This document shows positions 1-8,293 of a DNA stretch of 46,980 bases, piece after piece. A program made the position numbers and the translations under genes. The DNA is from Acidobacteriota bacterium. Lineage in GTDB: Bacteria > Acidobacteriota > Terriglobia > Terriglobales > Acidobacteriaceae. Below the pieces are notes generated by a model. It searched no databases and was not told the DNA's origin. It saw only the letters and a list, made by a program, of their open reading frames with translations. The stretch lies in the NCBI GenBank assembly GCA_019351975.1, contig JABBOG010000029.1, positions 1 through 46,980 of the forward strand. Reading direction: 5' to 3'. Numbering within the stretch: position 1 is the stretch's first letter; the number at the start of each line of letters is the position of its first letter.

Positions 1-1
1 G

Positions 2-580
2 GTCGCCAATTACATCACCGAGACCTACACGCTCGCCCGCCCCAGTGACCATAGCGTCTTAGCGCTGTACATCGGCTCCAGCATCGGCAATTTCTCACCA
101 CTGGAGGCCGCATCCATTCTCCGAAACCTGCGCGCCCACCTTGAACCTGGGGATGCCCTACTTATCGGTACAGATCTTGCTCCCGGCCTACACAAGTCTG
201 TCGCCACCATCCTCGCTGCCTACAACGACGCCTCTGGCGTTACTGCTGCCTTCAACAGGAACATTCTCGCCCATCTTAACCGCGAACTCGACGCCGACTT
301 CAACCTCGATACCTTCGCCCACCGCGCGCTATGGAACGCAGCCGACAGCCGCATCGAGATGCACCTCGAGAGTCTGGTCGAACAAATCGTCCGCATCCCC
401 ATGGACGGCCATACGCAATATGTTCACTTTGCCGCCGGAGAAACGATTCACACCGAAAACAGCTATAAATTCACAACCGAAATGCTCGAGGCCTTGCTCA
501 CCAGCACCGGCTTCACCACGACCCGAACCTTCCATGACGAAGCGCATAGCTTCGCTGTAACCCTTGCACAAGCAACTTGA
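2..580 (+). CDS. egtD: L-histidine N-alpha-methyltransferase EgtD, 3' part
   Basis: The reading frame is open from the window edge and ends in TGA, giving the last 192 residues of a SAM-dependent methyltransferase. EgtD trimethylates histidine to hercynine, the first step of ergothioneine synthesis in the cytosol. The visible part contains LYIGSSIGNF (SAM-binding region) and, near the C-terminus, GETIHTENSYK, a hallmark of EgtD substrate binding. The 5' end (roughly 130 residues) lies outside the window, as would any egtB partner. The convergent moaC ends 95 bp downstream. Identification is from family motifs and is fairly certain. Confidence 0.88.
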   Translation, partial: VANYITETYTLARPSDHSVLALYIGSSIGNFSPLEAASILRNLRAHLEPGDALLIGTDLAPGLHKSVATILAAYNDASGVTAAFNRNILAHLNRELDADFNLDTFAHRALWNAADSRIEMHLESLVEQIVRIPMDGHTQYVHFAAGETIHTENSYKFTTEMLEALLTSTGFTTTRTFHDEAHSFAVTLAQAT

Positions 581-674
581 AAGTGAGCTGGCGAACCTCT
601 GTTCATCGTTTCCCAAGCGAAGGCCGCGTTCGACCTCTTTGCCTCGAGCACCAAAAGCAATGGAATGACAAGAT

Positions 675-1145
675 TTACTTTGGCCGCGTAAAATCTCCGC
701 TTTTCCCACCCGATTTCGAAAGCAGTATGATTTCACGTATCCGAATACCTTTATCCAGTGCCTTCGTCATGTCATAGATGGTGAGCGCCGCCACCGAAGC
801 CGCCACCATCGCCTCCATCTCCACGCCGGTTCCGGCCACCGTGGCTGCGGTCGCTCGGATCTCCACGCCTCCAGCCACCACTGCGGCCTGTACATCCACG
901 AAGCTCAGCGCCAGAGGATGGCACATGGGGATCAGGTCGCTCGTCTTCTTCGCAGCTTGTATTCCAGCAAACCGCGCCACCTCCAGCGGATTTCCCTTCG
1001 GATTCTGCGGCAGGGCTGCCAGCACCGCCTCGTTCAACTCCACAAATGCGCCAGCAACCGCCTCGCGCCGCGTCTCAGCCTTGGCCCCAACATCTACCAT
1101 TCGCGCTTGCCCGGCATCATCAAAGTGCGACAGTTTCTGACTCAT
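675..1145 (-). CDS. moaC: Cyclic pyranopterin monophosphate synthase MoaC
   Basis: MoaC converts the MoaA product (3',8-cyclo-7,8-dihydro-GTP) into cyclic pyranopterin monophosphate in molybdenum cofactor synthesis. The 156-residue length is normal for the family. MVDVGAK (16-22), MCHPL (74-78), GTGVEMEA (105-112) and the DMTK segment (125-128), which carries the conserved active-site Asp and Lys, are all present. The ATG is preceded by TAGGATGACC, a plausible ribosome site. It begins 9 bp after the moeA stop on the same strand, so the two form a Moco pair. The product looks intact. Confidence 0.95.
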   Translation of the reverse strand: MSQKLSHFDDAGQARMVDVGAKAETRREAVAGAFVELNEAVLAALPQNPKGNPLEVARFAGIQAAKKTSDLIPMCHPLALSFVDVQAAVVAGGVEIRATAATVAGTGVEMEAMVAASVAALTIYDMTKALDKGIRIREIILLSKSGGKSGDFTRPK

Positions 1146-1154
1146 CTGGTCATC

Positions 1155-2390
1155 CTACCGCAGCAACACGCGCACCGTCTCACCCGCAGCAAAAGCCGCG
1201 ACGTTCGCAGGCAGCACCACGTAGCAATTTCCTCGGGCATTCCCCGCGACATCACCAGACCCCTGCCATCCGATCACCCTCACCGAAACACCATCCCACG
1301 CGCCCGTCAGTGCTGCAGGCAGAAATCTCGTCACGCGTGCTCCACCCCTCACTGCATCAGTCAGCCGCGCCTCCACAAACTGCGGCCCAAGTGCCGACCG
1401 TCCTCCCAACGCCCAAACCATCGGCGCAACGAAGAGGTGGAAGCAAACCTGGGTCGACACTGGATTCCCCGGCAGCCCAAAGAAATACGTCCATTGACCC
1501 GCGTCTCCCACTCGCGGCAGCCGTCCAAACACGATTGGCTTTCCCGGCTGAATCAGCGCTCCCGTAAAGAAGAACTCTGCTCCAAGTTCAGACAGCACAT
1601 GTTCCACCAGATCATACTTTCCCATCGATACGCCGCCGGTGAGCAGCAACAGGTTCGCATTCCGCCCCGCATCAATCCGCACACGAAGGCACTCCACCGT
1701 GTCCCGCGCAATCTCCGTGCGCTGGGCGACGCCGCCCGCAGCATGCACCAGAGCCTCCAGCGCGTAACTGTTTGAGTTCCGGATCTGCCATCCATCCATC
1801 GTCGCATCCAGCTCCACCAGTTCATCGCCTGTCGCCACAATCGCTACCGAAGACTTACGAAATACTTCCACCCGGCCCACCCCGCAGCTCGCAGCCACCG
1901 CAATCTCCGCCGCCGCGAGCCCCCTTCCGACCGGTAGAACGACATCTCCCTCCTTCGCCTCCGCGCCGCGCGGCACCACATTCTCCCCCGCATACAACTG
2001 CCGCCCATCTTCAACGCGCAGCATGCGGTCGTCCGCCGTCACATGTTCCACCATCACTACCGCATTTGCTCCCGCCGGCAACGCCGCCCCCGTCATGATC
2101 TCGACAGACTCCCCGGCCGCAAGCGTCCGACCGTCCCAACGCTGTCCCGCGCGCACAGTTCCCACTACGCTGAGCGTGCCACTCACATCCTCCGCTCGCA
2201 ACGCATATCCATCGCGCGTCGAGCGATCAAACGGAGGCTGATCTCGGTCGGCAACGACGTTCGCAGCCAGCACCCGCCCCGCAGCTTCCTTCAGCGCAAC
2301 CGTCTCCACGCGATCCGACCGTTCGACCGCGCGGCAGTGCGCCAGCACCTCGGCCAGCGCCTCCTCAAATGTCAACACCTTCTCACGCAT
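1155..2390 (-). CDS. moeA: Molybdopterin molybdenumtransferase MoeA
   Basis: MoeA inserts molybdate into adenylated molybdopterin, the last step of Moco formation. The 411-residue protein has the family layout: an N-terminal PPFDRSTRDGYA segment (52-63), a central MoCF-type domain with ATGDE (186-190) and TGGVSMGKYD (251-260), then GLPGNPVS (305-312) and a C-terminal beta domain. The ATG has AGGACGAGCG just upstream. It is the first gene of a two-gene unit with moaC. A strong hairpin at 2414-2442 separates it from the upstream TPR gene, so it probably has its own promoter. Confidence 0.95.
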   Translation of the reverse strand: MREKVLTFEEALAEVLAHCRAVERSDRVETVALKEAAGRVLAANVVADRDQPPFDRSTRDGYALRAEDVSGTLSVVGTVRAGQRWDGRTLAAGESVEIMTGAALPAGANAVVMVEHVTADDRMLRVEDGRQLYAGENVVPRGAEAKEGDVVLPVGRGLAAAEIAVAASCGVGRVEVFRKSSVAIVATGDELVELDATMDGWQIRNSNSYALEALVHAAGGVAQRTEIARDTVECLRVRIDAGRNANLLLLTGGVSMGKYDLVEHVLSELGAEFFFTGALIQPGKPIVFGRLPRVGDAGQWTYFFGLPGNPVSTQVCFHLFVAPMVWALGGRSALGPQFVEARLTDAVRGGARVTRFLPAALTGAWDGVSVRVIGWQGSGDVAGNARGNCYVVLPANVAAFAAGETVRVLLR

Positions 2391-2413
2391 CCGCTCGTCC
2401 TATCTCAAACGCA

Positions 2414-2442
2414 GAAGCCCCGGCAATATCAGCCGGGGCTTC
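2414..2442 (-). terminator. Perfect 11-bp hairpin after the TPR gene
   Basis: GAAGCCCCGGC and GCCGGGGCTTC form a perfect 11-bp stem around a 7-nt loop (AATATCA), 22 bp past the stop of the minus-strand TPR gene and 24 bp before moeA. There is no clear U-tract, so intrinsic termination strength is uncertain. Position and symmetry favour a transcription boundary. Confidence 0.65.
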
Positions 2443-2463
2443 CATTTCACCAAGTGCTCTATC

Positions 2464-3672
2464 CTACGACTTCTTACCTGCCCGATAGTGCGTATCTACC
2501 TTCGCTCCAAGGCTCGAAAGCACCTCCTTCACCTGCGGTACCTTCGGATCGTTCGGAGCCAGTTCCAGAAACTTCTGGTACGCTTCCACACATCCCGCTG
2601 GAGCAACCAGCTTGCCGCTCGCATCAGGAGCCGTCTTGGTCACAAGCGCCTGCCCTTTGATGAAGTACGCGTCCGCAGCGTTCGGGTCCGCAGCAATCGC
2701 CTTATTCGCCGCGTCCAGAGCGCCATCCATCTGGCCAGCGTTATACAGCACAGCAGCTGCGTTCTTGTAGTACATGCCAGCCTTCGAAGGATCGGTAGCC
2801 GCCGCCTTGTCAAACGCTGCCGTAGCATCATCCGTCTTTCCAAGCTGCGTCAGCGCGTTGCCCAACTGGTTGTAGTCTGCCGCCAGCCCGGCCACGTTCG
2901 GCTTTGCAGCCGCCGAATCCAGAGCCACGGCCTTCTGATACGCCGCTACGGCATCCGTATACTCTTTCGTCACATCACCATCCGTCGCCGGCGTCTTACC
3001 TGCCTTTACGTCCTCAGCCTTCAGGTGATTGCCCTGCGCCTGCAGTGTATCGCCGTACGTCAACCAGAGCAGCCCTACATCAGCCTTCGCATCCACTGCC
3101 TGCTTCATCGCGGTTACATCCTTGCTCACGTCGCCTTTGTCCGGTGCTGCCGCTGCAAGATCGGCACGCGTCGTCTTCAGCGTCGCATTCAACTGTGCAA
3201 TCACTTTGTTCGCATTTACGACCTCGGAGTTCTTCTTCTTGTACTCCTCAAGAGCCTTCCGGGCCTCTGGCGTCATACTCTTGAGATACTCTTCACGCGT
3301 CATGTCATCATCGAACGTGATATTCGTGTCGCTCGGCTTCACCGTCAGAGACTGCTGGTCAGCCGCCTTATCGGCCTGCACGGCATACACATAGTAGTCT
3401 CCAGGGGCAACGCCCTCAACCTTGTACGTCCCGTCCGGTCCGATCGGGGCAGTGTACTGGAACTTCTCATCCTTATACGGAACCGTCTTGTCCGTGCTGA
3501 ACTTCATCTCACCGCTCGTCAAAGGCTGGCCGGCTGCATTGGTGACCTTACCTTGTACCGTAGCCCCAGTCTTCTGGCCGAATGCAGGGCACACCATCAG
3601 GATCGCCACGGCGGCGACGCCCATCGATTTGCTCACGAAAGAATCTTTATTTTTTCCCGTCAATGTCTTCAT
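2464..3672 (-). CDS. Secreted tetratricopeptide-repeat protein with N-terminal beta-sandwich
   Basis: The 402-residue product starts at the ATG at 3672, which has AAGGACGAGG upstream. A longer start at 3789 would overlap queC and is rejected. Residues about 1-33 look like a signal peptide (hydrophobic AAVAILMVCPAFG). Next comes a carboxypeptidase-regulatory/Cna-B-like segment (GATVQGKVTNAAGQPL, then GPDGTYKVEGVAPGDY), then an alanine- and lysine-rich helical linker. The C-terminal half holds TPR units (YNQLGNALTQLGKTDDA, NAGQMDGALDAANKAI and neighbours). Such proteins are common envelope or periplasmic proteins in Acidobacteriota. No catalytic residues are evident and the function is unknown. 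It follows queC by 34 bp. Confidence 0.8.
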   Translation of the reverse strand: MKTLTGKNKDSFVSKSMGVAAVAILMVCPAFGQKTGATVQGKVTNAAGQPLTSGEMKFSTDKTVPYKDEKFQYTAPIGPDGTYKVEGVAPGDYYVYAVQADKAADQQSLTVKPSDTNITFDDDMTREEYLKSMTPEARKALEEYKKKNSEVVNANKVIAQLNATLKTTRADLAAAAPDKGDVSKDVTAMKQAVDAKADVGLLWLTYGDTLQAQGNHLKAEDVKAGKTPATDGDVTKEYTDAVAAYQKAVALDSAAAKPNVAGLAADYNQLGNALTQLGKTDDATAAFDKAAATDPSKAGMYYKNAAAVLYNAGQMDGALDAANKAIAADPNAADAYFIKGQALVTKTAPDASGKLVAPAGCVEAYQKFLELAPNDPKVPQVKEVLSSLGAKVDTHYRAGKKS

Positions 3673-3706
3673 CCTCGTCCTTCTTTCCGCTGCCTTGCGT
3701 GCAGAT

Positions 3707-4429
3707 TCACAAGGCGTTTCTATGAAATTTCGCCCCGCCTTCAGGAGCATATGGAAGTGGATCTGTTCTACCAGCCATCGCGAACGCATTTAAACGCAGA
3801 TCGCAACTCTCACAGACCCCACAAGCTTCAGTCTCACCCGTGTAACACGACCAACTTACATGCAACGGAGCGTCAAGTTCAACTCCCAGCGTCACAATCT
3901 CGTGCTTTCGCATCGCGATCAGCGGTGTCTCAACCACAATGCGTCCTTCTTTCGTGCCCTGCCGAATGAGCGCATTAAACGCCTCGTAGTACGCCGGACG
4001 GCAGTCCGGATACCCGGAACTATCCTGCTCTACGGCACCGATAAACACTTTCTCCGCTCCCAGCACCTCTGCCCAGCTCACCGCGGCGCTCAAAAAGTGA
4101 GCATTCCGAAACGGAACATACGTCACCGGTATCTCCGCAGGCGCTCCCGCCAGCGCCACCCCATCCGACCCAGCATCGGGCACCGCAATCGCCGCGTCCG
4201 TAAGCGCCGAACCGCCAATGCGCCGGAACAGCTCCGTCTTCAACTCCATCAACTCACGCAATCCGACAGTCTTGGCAACCGCTCGTGCAGCCTGCAGCTC
4301 ACGCTCCTGCGTGCGCTGGCCATAGCTGAAGTGCAGCCCATAACAATCGTATTCGCGTGCAGCCAACGCCGCACAGACAGTGGAGTCCATCCCCCCCGAA
4401 AGGCAGATCACCGCCTTCGCCCGGCTCAT
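3707..4429 (-). CDS. queC: 7-cyano-7-deazaguanine synthase QueC
   Basis: QueC uses ATP and ammonia to turn 7-carboxy-7-deazaguanine into preQ0, the precursor of queuosine in tRNA. The PP-loop SGGMDST is at 11-17. The C-terminal zinc site has Cys195, Cys203, Cys206 and Cys209 (CYTGE...CGVCESC). The 240-residue length is normal. Its ATG overlaps the stop of the upstream DUF2007 gene by 4 bp, so it is co-transcribed at the tail of the LPS operon. Its pathway partners queD and queE lie about 12 kb away. Confidence 0.95.
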   Translation of the reverse strand: MSRAKAVICLSGGMDSTVCAALAAREYDCYGLHFSYGQRTQERELQAARAVAKTVGLRELMELKTELFRRIGGSALTDAAIAVPDAGSDGVALAGAPAEIPVTYVPFRNAHFLSAAVSWAEVLGAEKVFIGAVEQDSSGYPDCRPAYYEAFNALIRQGTKEGRIVVETPLIAMRKHEIVTLGVELDAPLHVSWSCYTGETEACGVCESCDLRLNAFAMAGRTDPLPYAPEGGAKFHRNAL

Positions 4430-4752
4430 CGTCTCGCTTCCTCGTCCGCAATCTCAGCCGCTGTCACCGACTCCATCGTCTCCGGATGATCTTCCATCCC
4501 ATCCAGCAAAGCGCGCGCCGCCTTCTCATCCGATGCATGCACCTGGAGCTGCGACAAAAATGCCACTGGAATCAGGCTGTTCGCCGTCTCTCCAAGCAAA
4601 AACACACGGATGCCAGCCGACTCCAGCGCTGACCTCGCCATGTTCGCCTCCATAGGCTCCGGAAATACTGCGATCGTCACAAGTTCGTCCTGTCTTTCCT
4701 TGCGTTCCGTCTCTTCGGTCATTCTCGTTCTCACTGTCTCGCTTTCGCGCAT
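4426..4752 (-). CDS. DUF2007-type small protein
   Basis: A 108-residue protein (98 if the second Met at 4722 is used; neither start has a strong ribosome site). The core, VTIAVFPEPMEANMARSALE followed by an aliphatic GETANSLIP segment and ALLDGM, matches the pattern of DUF2007 'putative signal-transducing' domains, a small ferredoxin-like fold whose role is not known. It overlaps queC by 4 bp and begins 16 bp after the DUF3108 gene. Family assignment is from pattern recognition only. Confidence 0.65.
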   Translation of the reverse strand: MRESETVRTRMTEETERKERQDELVTIAVFPEPMEANMARSALESAGIRVFLLGETANSLIPVAFLSQLQVHASDEKAARALLDGMEDHPETMESVTAAEIADEEARR

Positions 4753-4768
4753 CGTTCTGTGTCATGTG

Positions 4769-5626
4769 CTACTTGAAATCAACCGATTGCAGGTGAAACG
4801 TAATTGTTCCCCAGAACAACCGTGCCTGAATCTGCACCGGAAGATGCCTCGCATCATCCGTGTACCAGATCCAGATACTTCCGCGGTTCTTCACGATGCC
4901 CTCATCTGCAGTCGCTTGAACTTTGATGGTCTGAAACGTGCCTGCGGGTGTCTTGATCTCTTCATGATCCTCCACTTTCATCCCGACCGTCACCGTACGC
5001 ATCGAATCCGCCAGTGGAAAGTACACCGTCTGGCCCACAGCCATTGGCTGAGACTGCGTATAGAACATCGCCGAAAGCGAGTCCGTTACGCACGCCGGTA
5101 TGCTCGCCTCCTTGTGCGTCGCCGTGCCCTTCACCAGGTTCCGCTCGTTCTGCGTTTGCGTTCCATGGGCGTAGTCAAATACCAGCTCGCTGGCGATCTT
5201 CCGCCGTCCCTCCTGAATCTGCTTATTGAAGCCGGTCGAACAACCTGTCTTCAAATCAAATCCAGACTCAAACCTGTCCACCACTGGAAACAGCATATTC
5301 ACCGCTCCAATCGAGTCCGCCGTCGCCGTGATCTTCATCGCATCGCCGCTCTGGTCCAGATGAAAGACCGCAACGCCCGCCGTGAAAACGCGCCAGTCGA
5401 CTGAAAACGTCAGCGTCTCGTGCTGTGGATACTGAAATCCGCCAGGCGGAGGCTGGAGCACCGGAATCGGCCGCTGCGGCGCCGCCGCCGCTGGCTTCGA
5501 CAGAAACTGCCCCGAAGCGCAGAATGGCAGCACAAAAATCGTACACACGCCGCACCCAGCAGCCACCCGCGACAAGCATCTCCAAACCCGCAAAGGGGCC
5601 ATCCTAACGGCCTTCAAGATCGGCAT
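4769..5626 (-). CDS. DUF3108-domain exported protein
   Basis: A 285-residue protein with a basic N-terminus and a hydrophobic segment (about 20-38) that fits a signal peptide or anchor, then a proline-rich stretch (45-62). The remainder is beta-rich and matches DUF3108: LTFSVDWRVFTAGVA near the start, VDRFESGFDL in the middle, and an IWYTDDARHLPVQIQ segment near the end. The DUF3108 fold is thought to be a lipid-carrier-like beta-barrel or half-barrel at the envelope; its role is unproven. The position in an LPS-core operon supports an envelope role, by inference only. Confidence 0.75.
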   Translation of the reverse strand: MPILKAVRMAPLRVWRCLSRVAAGCGVCTIFVLPFCASGQFLSKPAAAAPQRPIPVLQPPPGGFQYPQHETLTFSVDWRVFTAGVAVFHLDQSGDAMKITATADSIGAVNMLFPVVDRFESGFDLKTGCSTGFNKQIQEGRRKIASELVFDYAHGTQTQNERNLVKGTATHKEASIPACVTDSLSAMFYTQSQPMAVGQTVYFPLADSMRTVTVGMKVEDHEEIKTPAGTFQTIKVQATADEGIVKNRGSIWIWYTDDARHLPVQIQARLFWGTITFHLQSVDFK

Positions 5627-5656
5627 CTCCTCGGGGTTAGACGCATTTGCGAAGCG

Positions 5657-6256
5657 TCAGCGTTTCAACAGCATCCGCAGCACCAATGCCACATAAATCG
5701 CGGCTGCGCCCATAAGTGCATTGTACTCGCGATGATGCAGGTAACGCTCCGAGGAAAATCTTCCGCCCCCCACGCTCGACCCCTCAAACCCCGCCGCTGT
5801 CAGCCGCGGCAACAGACGTGGAACCCGCTGCGCATACGCCTCAAACTCTGGAAACACCCCACGCAAATATGCCTCTTCCGACAGAATTGTGGGAACATAA
5901 ATCGCCAGAAACATCACCAGCAGCAGCAGACCGAGCCACGCCCTCCCCGCCGCCACGGCAAATCCAAATGCGATCCCCATCGACCCCAGGTACAGCGGGT
6001 TCCGCGTGTACGCATACGGCCCCGTACGCGTGAGCTCCGCGTTCTTCTTCACATAGCCCGCAGCATATCCGCGCAGCCAGATCCCCGGCAGCACCAGCAG
6101 CAGGCTCCATGCCATCGAGTGCCAGCTTGACCGTGCGAACACCAGAAACACCGCAGCCACCACAAAACCCAAAGGCACGCGTATCCGCCGCGCCACCCTC
6201 TGCCACCCCGTCTTGCCCTGCGTCTTCGTCGTCATCGCGGTATCCACTCGCATCAT
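5657..6256 (-). CDS. Isoprenylcysteine carboxyl methyltransferase-like membrane protein
   Basis: This 199-residue integral membrane protein belongs to the ICMT/PEMT-type methyltransferases. The signature GPYAYTRNPLYLGS lies at 79-92, followed by a hydrophobic hairpin and EEAYLRGVFPEFEAYAQRVPR, the usual C-terminal SAM-binding part. About four or five membrane segments are apparent. Bacterial members methylate varied lipids or cysteines and the substrate here cannot be told. It starts 4 bp after the heptosyltransferase stop, suggesting co-expression with LPS genes. Confidence 0.8.
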   Translation of the reverse strand: MMRVDTAMTTKTQGKTGWQRVARRIRVPLGFVVAAVFLVFARSSWHSMAWSLLLVLPGIWLRGYAAGYVKKNAELTRTGPYAYTRNPLYLGSMGIAFGFAVAAGRAWLGLLLLVMFLAIYVPTILSEEAYLRGVFPEFEAYAQRVPRLLPRLTAAGFEGSSVGGGRFSSERYLHHREYNALMGAAAIYVALVLRMLLKR

Positions 6257-6260
6257 TCTC

Positions 6261-7268
6261 TCAAATCAACCGCTGCATCGCCCCGACCACCTGCTCCACT
6301 GTGATCTCTGCCATCCCTGCATCAACATCAGCCGTCCGTTTATAGCTCGTCACCGAGTTCGCGTCGCGCAACACGATTTTTTCCCCGGACCCCCATGGCC
6401 CGTTGCGCGCCGGGTCCGTTGGCCCGAATAGCGCCACGGTCGGCACAGCCAGCGCCGCCGCAAGATGCAGCGGCCCTGAATCGCCGCCCACAAACAGGTC
6501 TGTCCGCCGCATCAACGCCACAAGTTGTTCCACGCTACACGCAAGCGCCCGCGCTGCGCCCCCGCTCGCCTCCGCCACCTGCAGCGCCAAGGCATCCGCG
6601 TTCGAGCTCGCATTCACCACGCAATCCTTCATACGCGGTCCCACGGCTCGCGCCACGGCCGCAAACCTCTCCGCTGGCCAGCGCTTCGAGCCCCATCCAC
6701 CGCCCGGCGCAAGCATCAGCAGCGGCCGCGCGCGCACATTCTCTTCAGCCCATGCCTCAACCGCTGGATCCAGCGGCAGCATCGCCTCCGCCGGTGCAAG
6801 CTCCATTCCGCAAGCCTCTCCCAACAGTGCCGCACCTTGCTCCACCACATGCCTTCCCTTGCGCTCGAGCCTGCGCATATAGAACCACGCCGCTGCGCGT
6901 TCTCGCGGATCGCCATACCCCACCACATCTCGGGCTCCAGACATCCACGCGATCACTCCCGATCGCAGCGTCCCCTGCATATCCACCGCAAGATCATACC
7001 GCTCGCGCCGCAGCGCACCTCGCAGCGCGAAGATCGACCGCAGCGTCGTCACTGACGCCGGCGACCGCGACCACAGCTTCGTCTCTGCCAGGTGCACGCG
7101 TCCAACCACCGGTCCCTCTCCGCCGCGATTCACCAGCAGCGGTGCCCATCGCGGATCCACCACCCAATCCATCACCCAATCAGGATGCTCACGGTGCAGC
7201 GCCGTCACTGCAGGCAATGCGTGCAGCACATCGCCCAACGCACCCACACGCACAATCAGCACCCTCAT
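6261..7268 (-). CDS. waaC: Lipopolysaccharide heptosyltransferase, GT9 family
   Basis: The 335-residue product has the GT9 heptosyltransferase start (MRVLIVRVGALGDVLHALPA) and the C-terminal donor site DLFVGGDSGPLHLAAAL followed by VALFGPTDPARNGPWG. WaaC adds the first heptose to Kdo on lipid A at the cytoplasmic face of the inner membrane. The lpxK stop overlaps its ATG (ATGA), and waaA is next upstream, which fits inner-core assembly. Whether the sugar is truly L-glycero-D-manno-heptose is inferred. Confidence 0.85.
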   Translation of the reverse strand: MRVLIVRVGALGDVLHALPAVTALHREHPDWVMDWVVDPRWAPLLVNRGGEGPVVGRVHLAETKLWSRSPASVTTLRSIFALRGALRRERYDLAVDMQGTLRSGVIAWMSGARDVVGYGDPRERAAAWFYMRRLERKGRHVVEQGAALLGEACGMELAPAEAMLPLDPAVEAWAEENVRARPLLMLAPGGGWGSKRWPAERFAAVARAVGPRMKDCVVNASSNADALALQVAEASGGAARALACSVEQLVALMRRTDLFVGGDSGPLHLAAALAVPTVALFGPTDPARNGPWGSGEKIVLRDANSVTSYKRTADVDAGMAEITVEQVVGAMQRLI

Positions 7269-8293
7269 CGCGTCTGCTCCCCAACCTGCAGCATCGCCGC
7301 CAGTGAACGCATCACCGCATCCGTGTCAGCAAAAACAGCCTCCAGCGCAACCACCATCAGCGGGCCATGCTGCGCCAGCCGCGCGCGCATCGCCGCCGTC
7401 AGCTTCACCGCGTCCTTCTCCGTCGTTACAAACCCCGATCCGTTCAGCCCCTTTGCTATCTCCACCACACGCTCTACGTCCGTCATCGTATAGCGATGAT
7501 GATCGCGAAACGCGACCGTCTCCACCACGCCGCACCCCGCATTCTGTAGCATCGCTGCGAATCCCTCAGGCCTCGCGATCGCGCAAAACGCCACCGGCCT
7601 CAGCCCTGCTCCAAACACAAACAGCGGTGCGGGAAAACGCAGACTGCGACGCACCGTCCACATCTGTGTACCGTCGCGGAGCAGCCGCCACACGCGCTTG
7701 CCCGCGCTCTCCAGCTCATCCTCGCGCACCACCACTACGTCCGCCCGCGCCAGTGCACTAAATCCCTCACGCAGGTTTCCCGCAGGCAACAGCGCATCGT
7801 CTAGATCCTCCTCCGTCATCAGCACAATATCCACCGCGCGTCGCAGCCTCCTATGCTGAAATCCGTCATCCAGCAGATGCACGCCGCGCTGCGCATCGGA
7901 AACATCCGCCTCCGCGAGCCGCCCCGCCGCCAGTCGGTTCGCGCCCACCCACACCGGAGCACCAGTGCACGCTGCGATCAACACAGGCTCGTCACCGAAG
8001 CGCGCAGCAGCTCCATCCACCGACCGATCCACCCGCGCCACATCACGCCCATCGCGCCTATAGCCGCGCGAGAGCACATCGACCTCCCAGCCCTGCGCAC
8101 GCAGCATCTTCGCCAGCGCAATCACTACCGGCGTCTTGCCTGCACCGCCAGCCGACAGGCTTCCCACGCTGATCACCGGCCATCGCAGCGCATGGCTCCG
8201 CAGCAACCCGCGCGCACGCAGCGCGTCCTTCATTCCCACAACGCCACGAGTCACGGGGACAAGAAACCGACCCCACGGCCTGCGCGCGTTCAT
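7265..8293 (-). CDS. lpxK: Tetraacyldisaccharide 4'-kinase LpxK
   Basis: LpxK phosphorylates the 4' position of the lipid A disaccharide at the inner membrane. The P-loop SLSAGGAGKTP (45-55) corresponds to the family's SVGNLTVGGTGKTP. VDVLSRGY, GDEPVLIA and HLLDDGFQHRRL, all characteristic of LpxK, follow in order. The length of 342 residues is normal. It overlaps waaA upstream and the heptosyltransferase downstream by 4 bp each, so translation is probably coupled. Confidence 0.95.
   Translation of the reverse strand: MNARRPWGRFLVPVTRGVVGMKDALRARGLLRSHALRWPVISVGSLSAGGAGKTPVVIALAKMLRAQGWEVDVLSRGYRRDGRDVARVDRSVDGAAARFGDEPVLIAACTGAPVWVGANRLAAGRLAEADVSDAQRGVHLLDDGFQHRRLRRAVDIVLMTEEDLDDALLPAGNLREGFSALARADVVVVREDELESAGKRVWRLLRDGTQMWTVRRSLRFPAPLFVFGAGLRPVAFCAIARPEGFAAMLQNAGCGVVETVAFRDHHRYTMTDVERVVEIAKGLNGSGFVTTEKDAVKLTAAMRARLAQHGPLMVVALEAVFADTDAVMRSLAAMLQVGEQTR

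Noticed and set aside
3673-3789. A longer start for the TPR protein overlapping queC
   Set aside because: The extra residues are not signal-peptide-like. The internal ATG at 3672 has a good ribosome site and begins a proper signal peptide.
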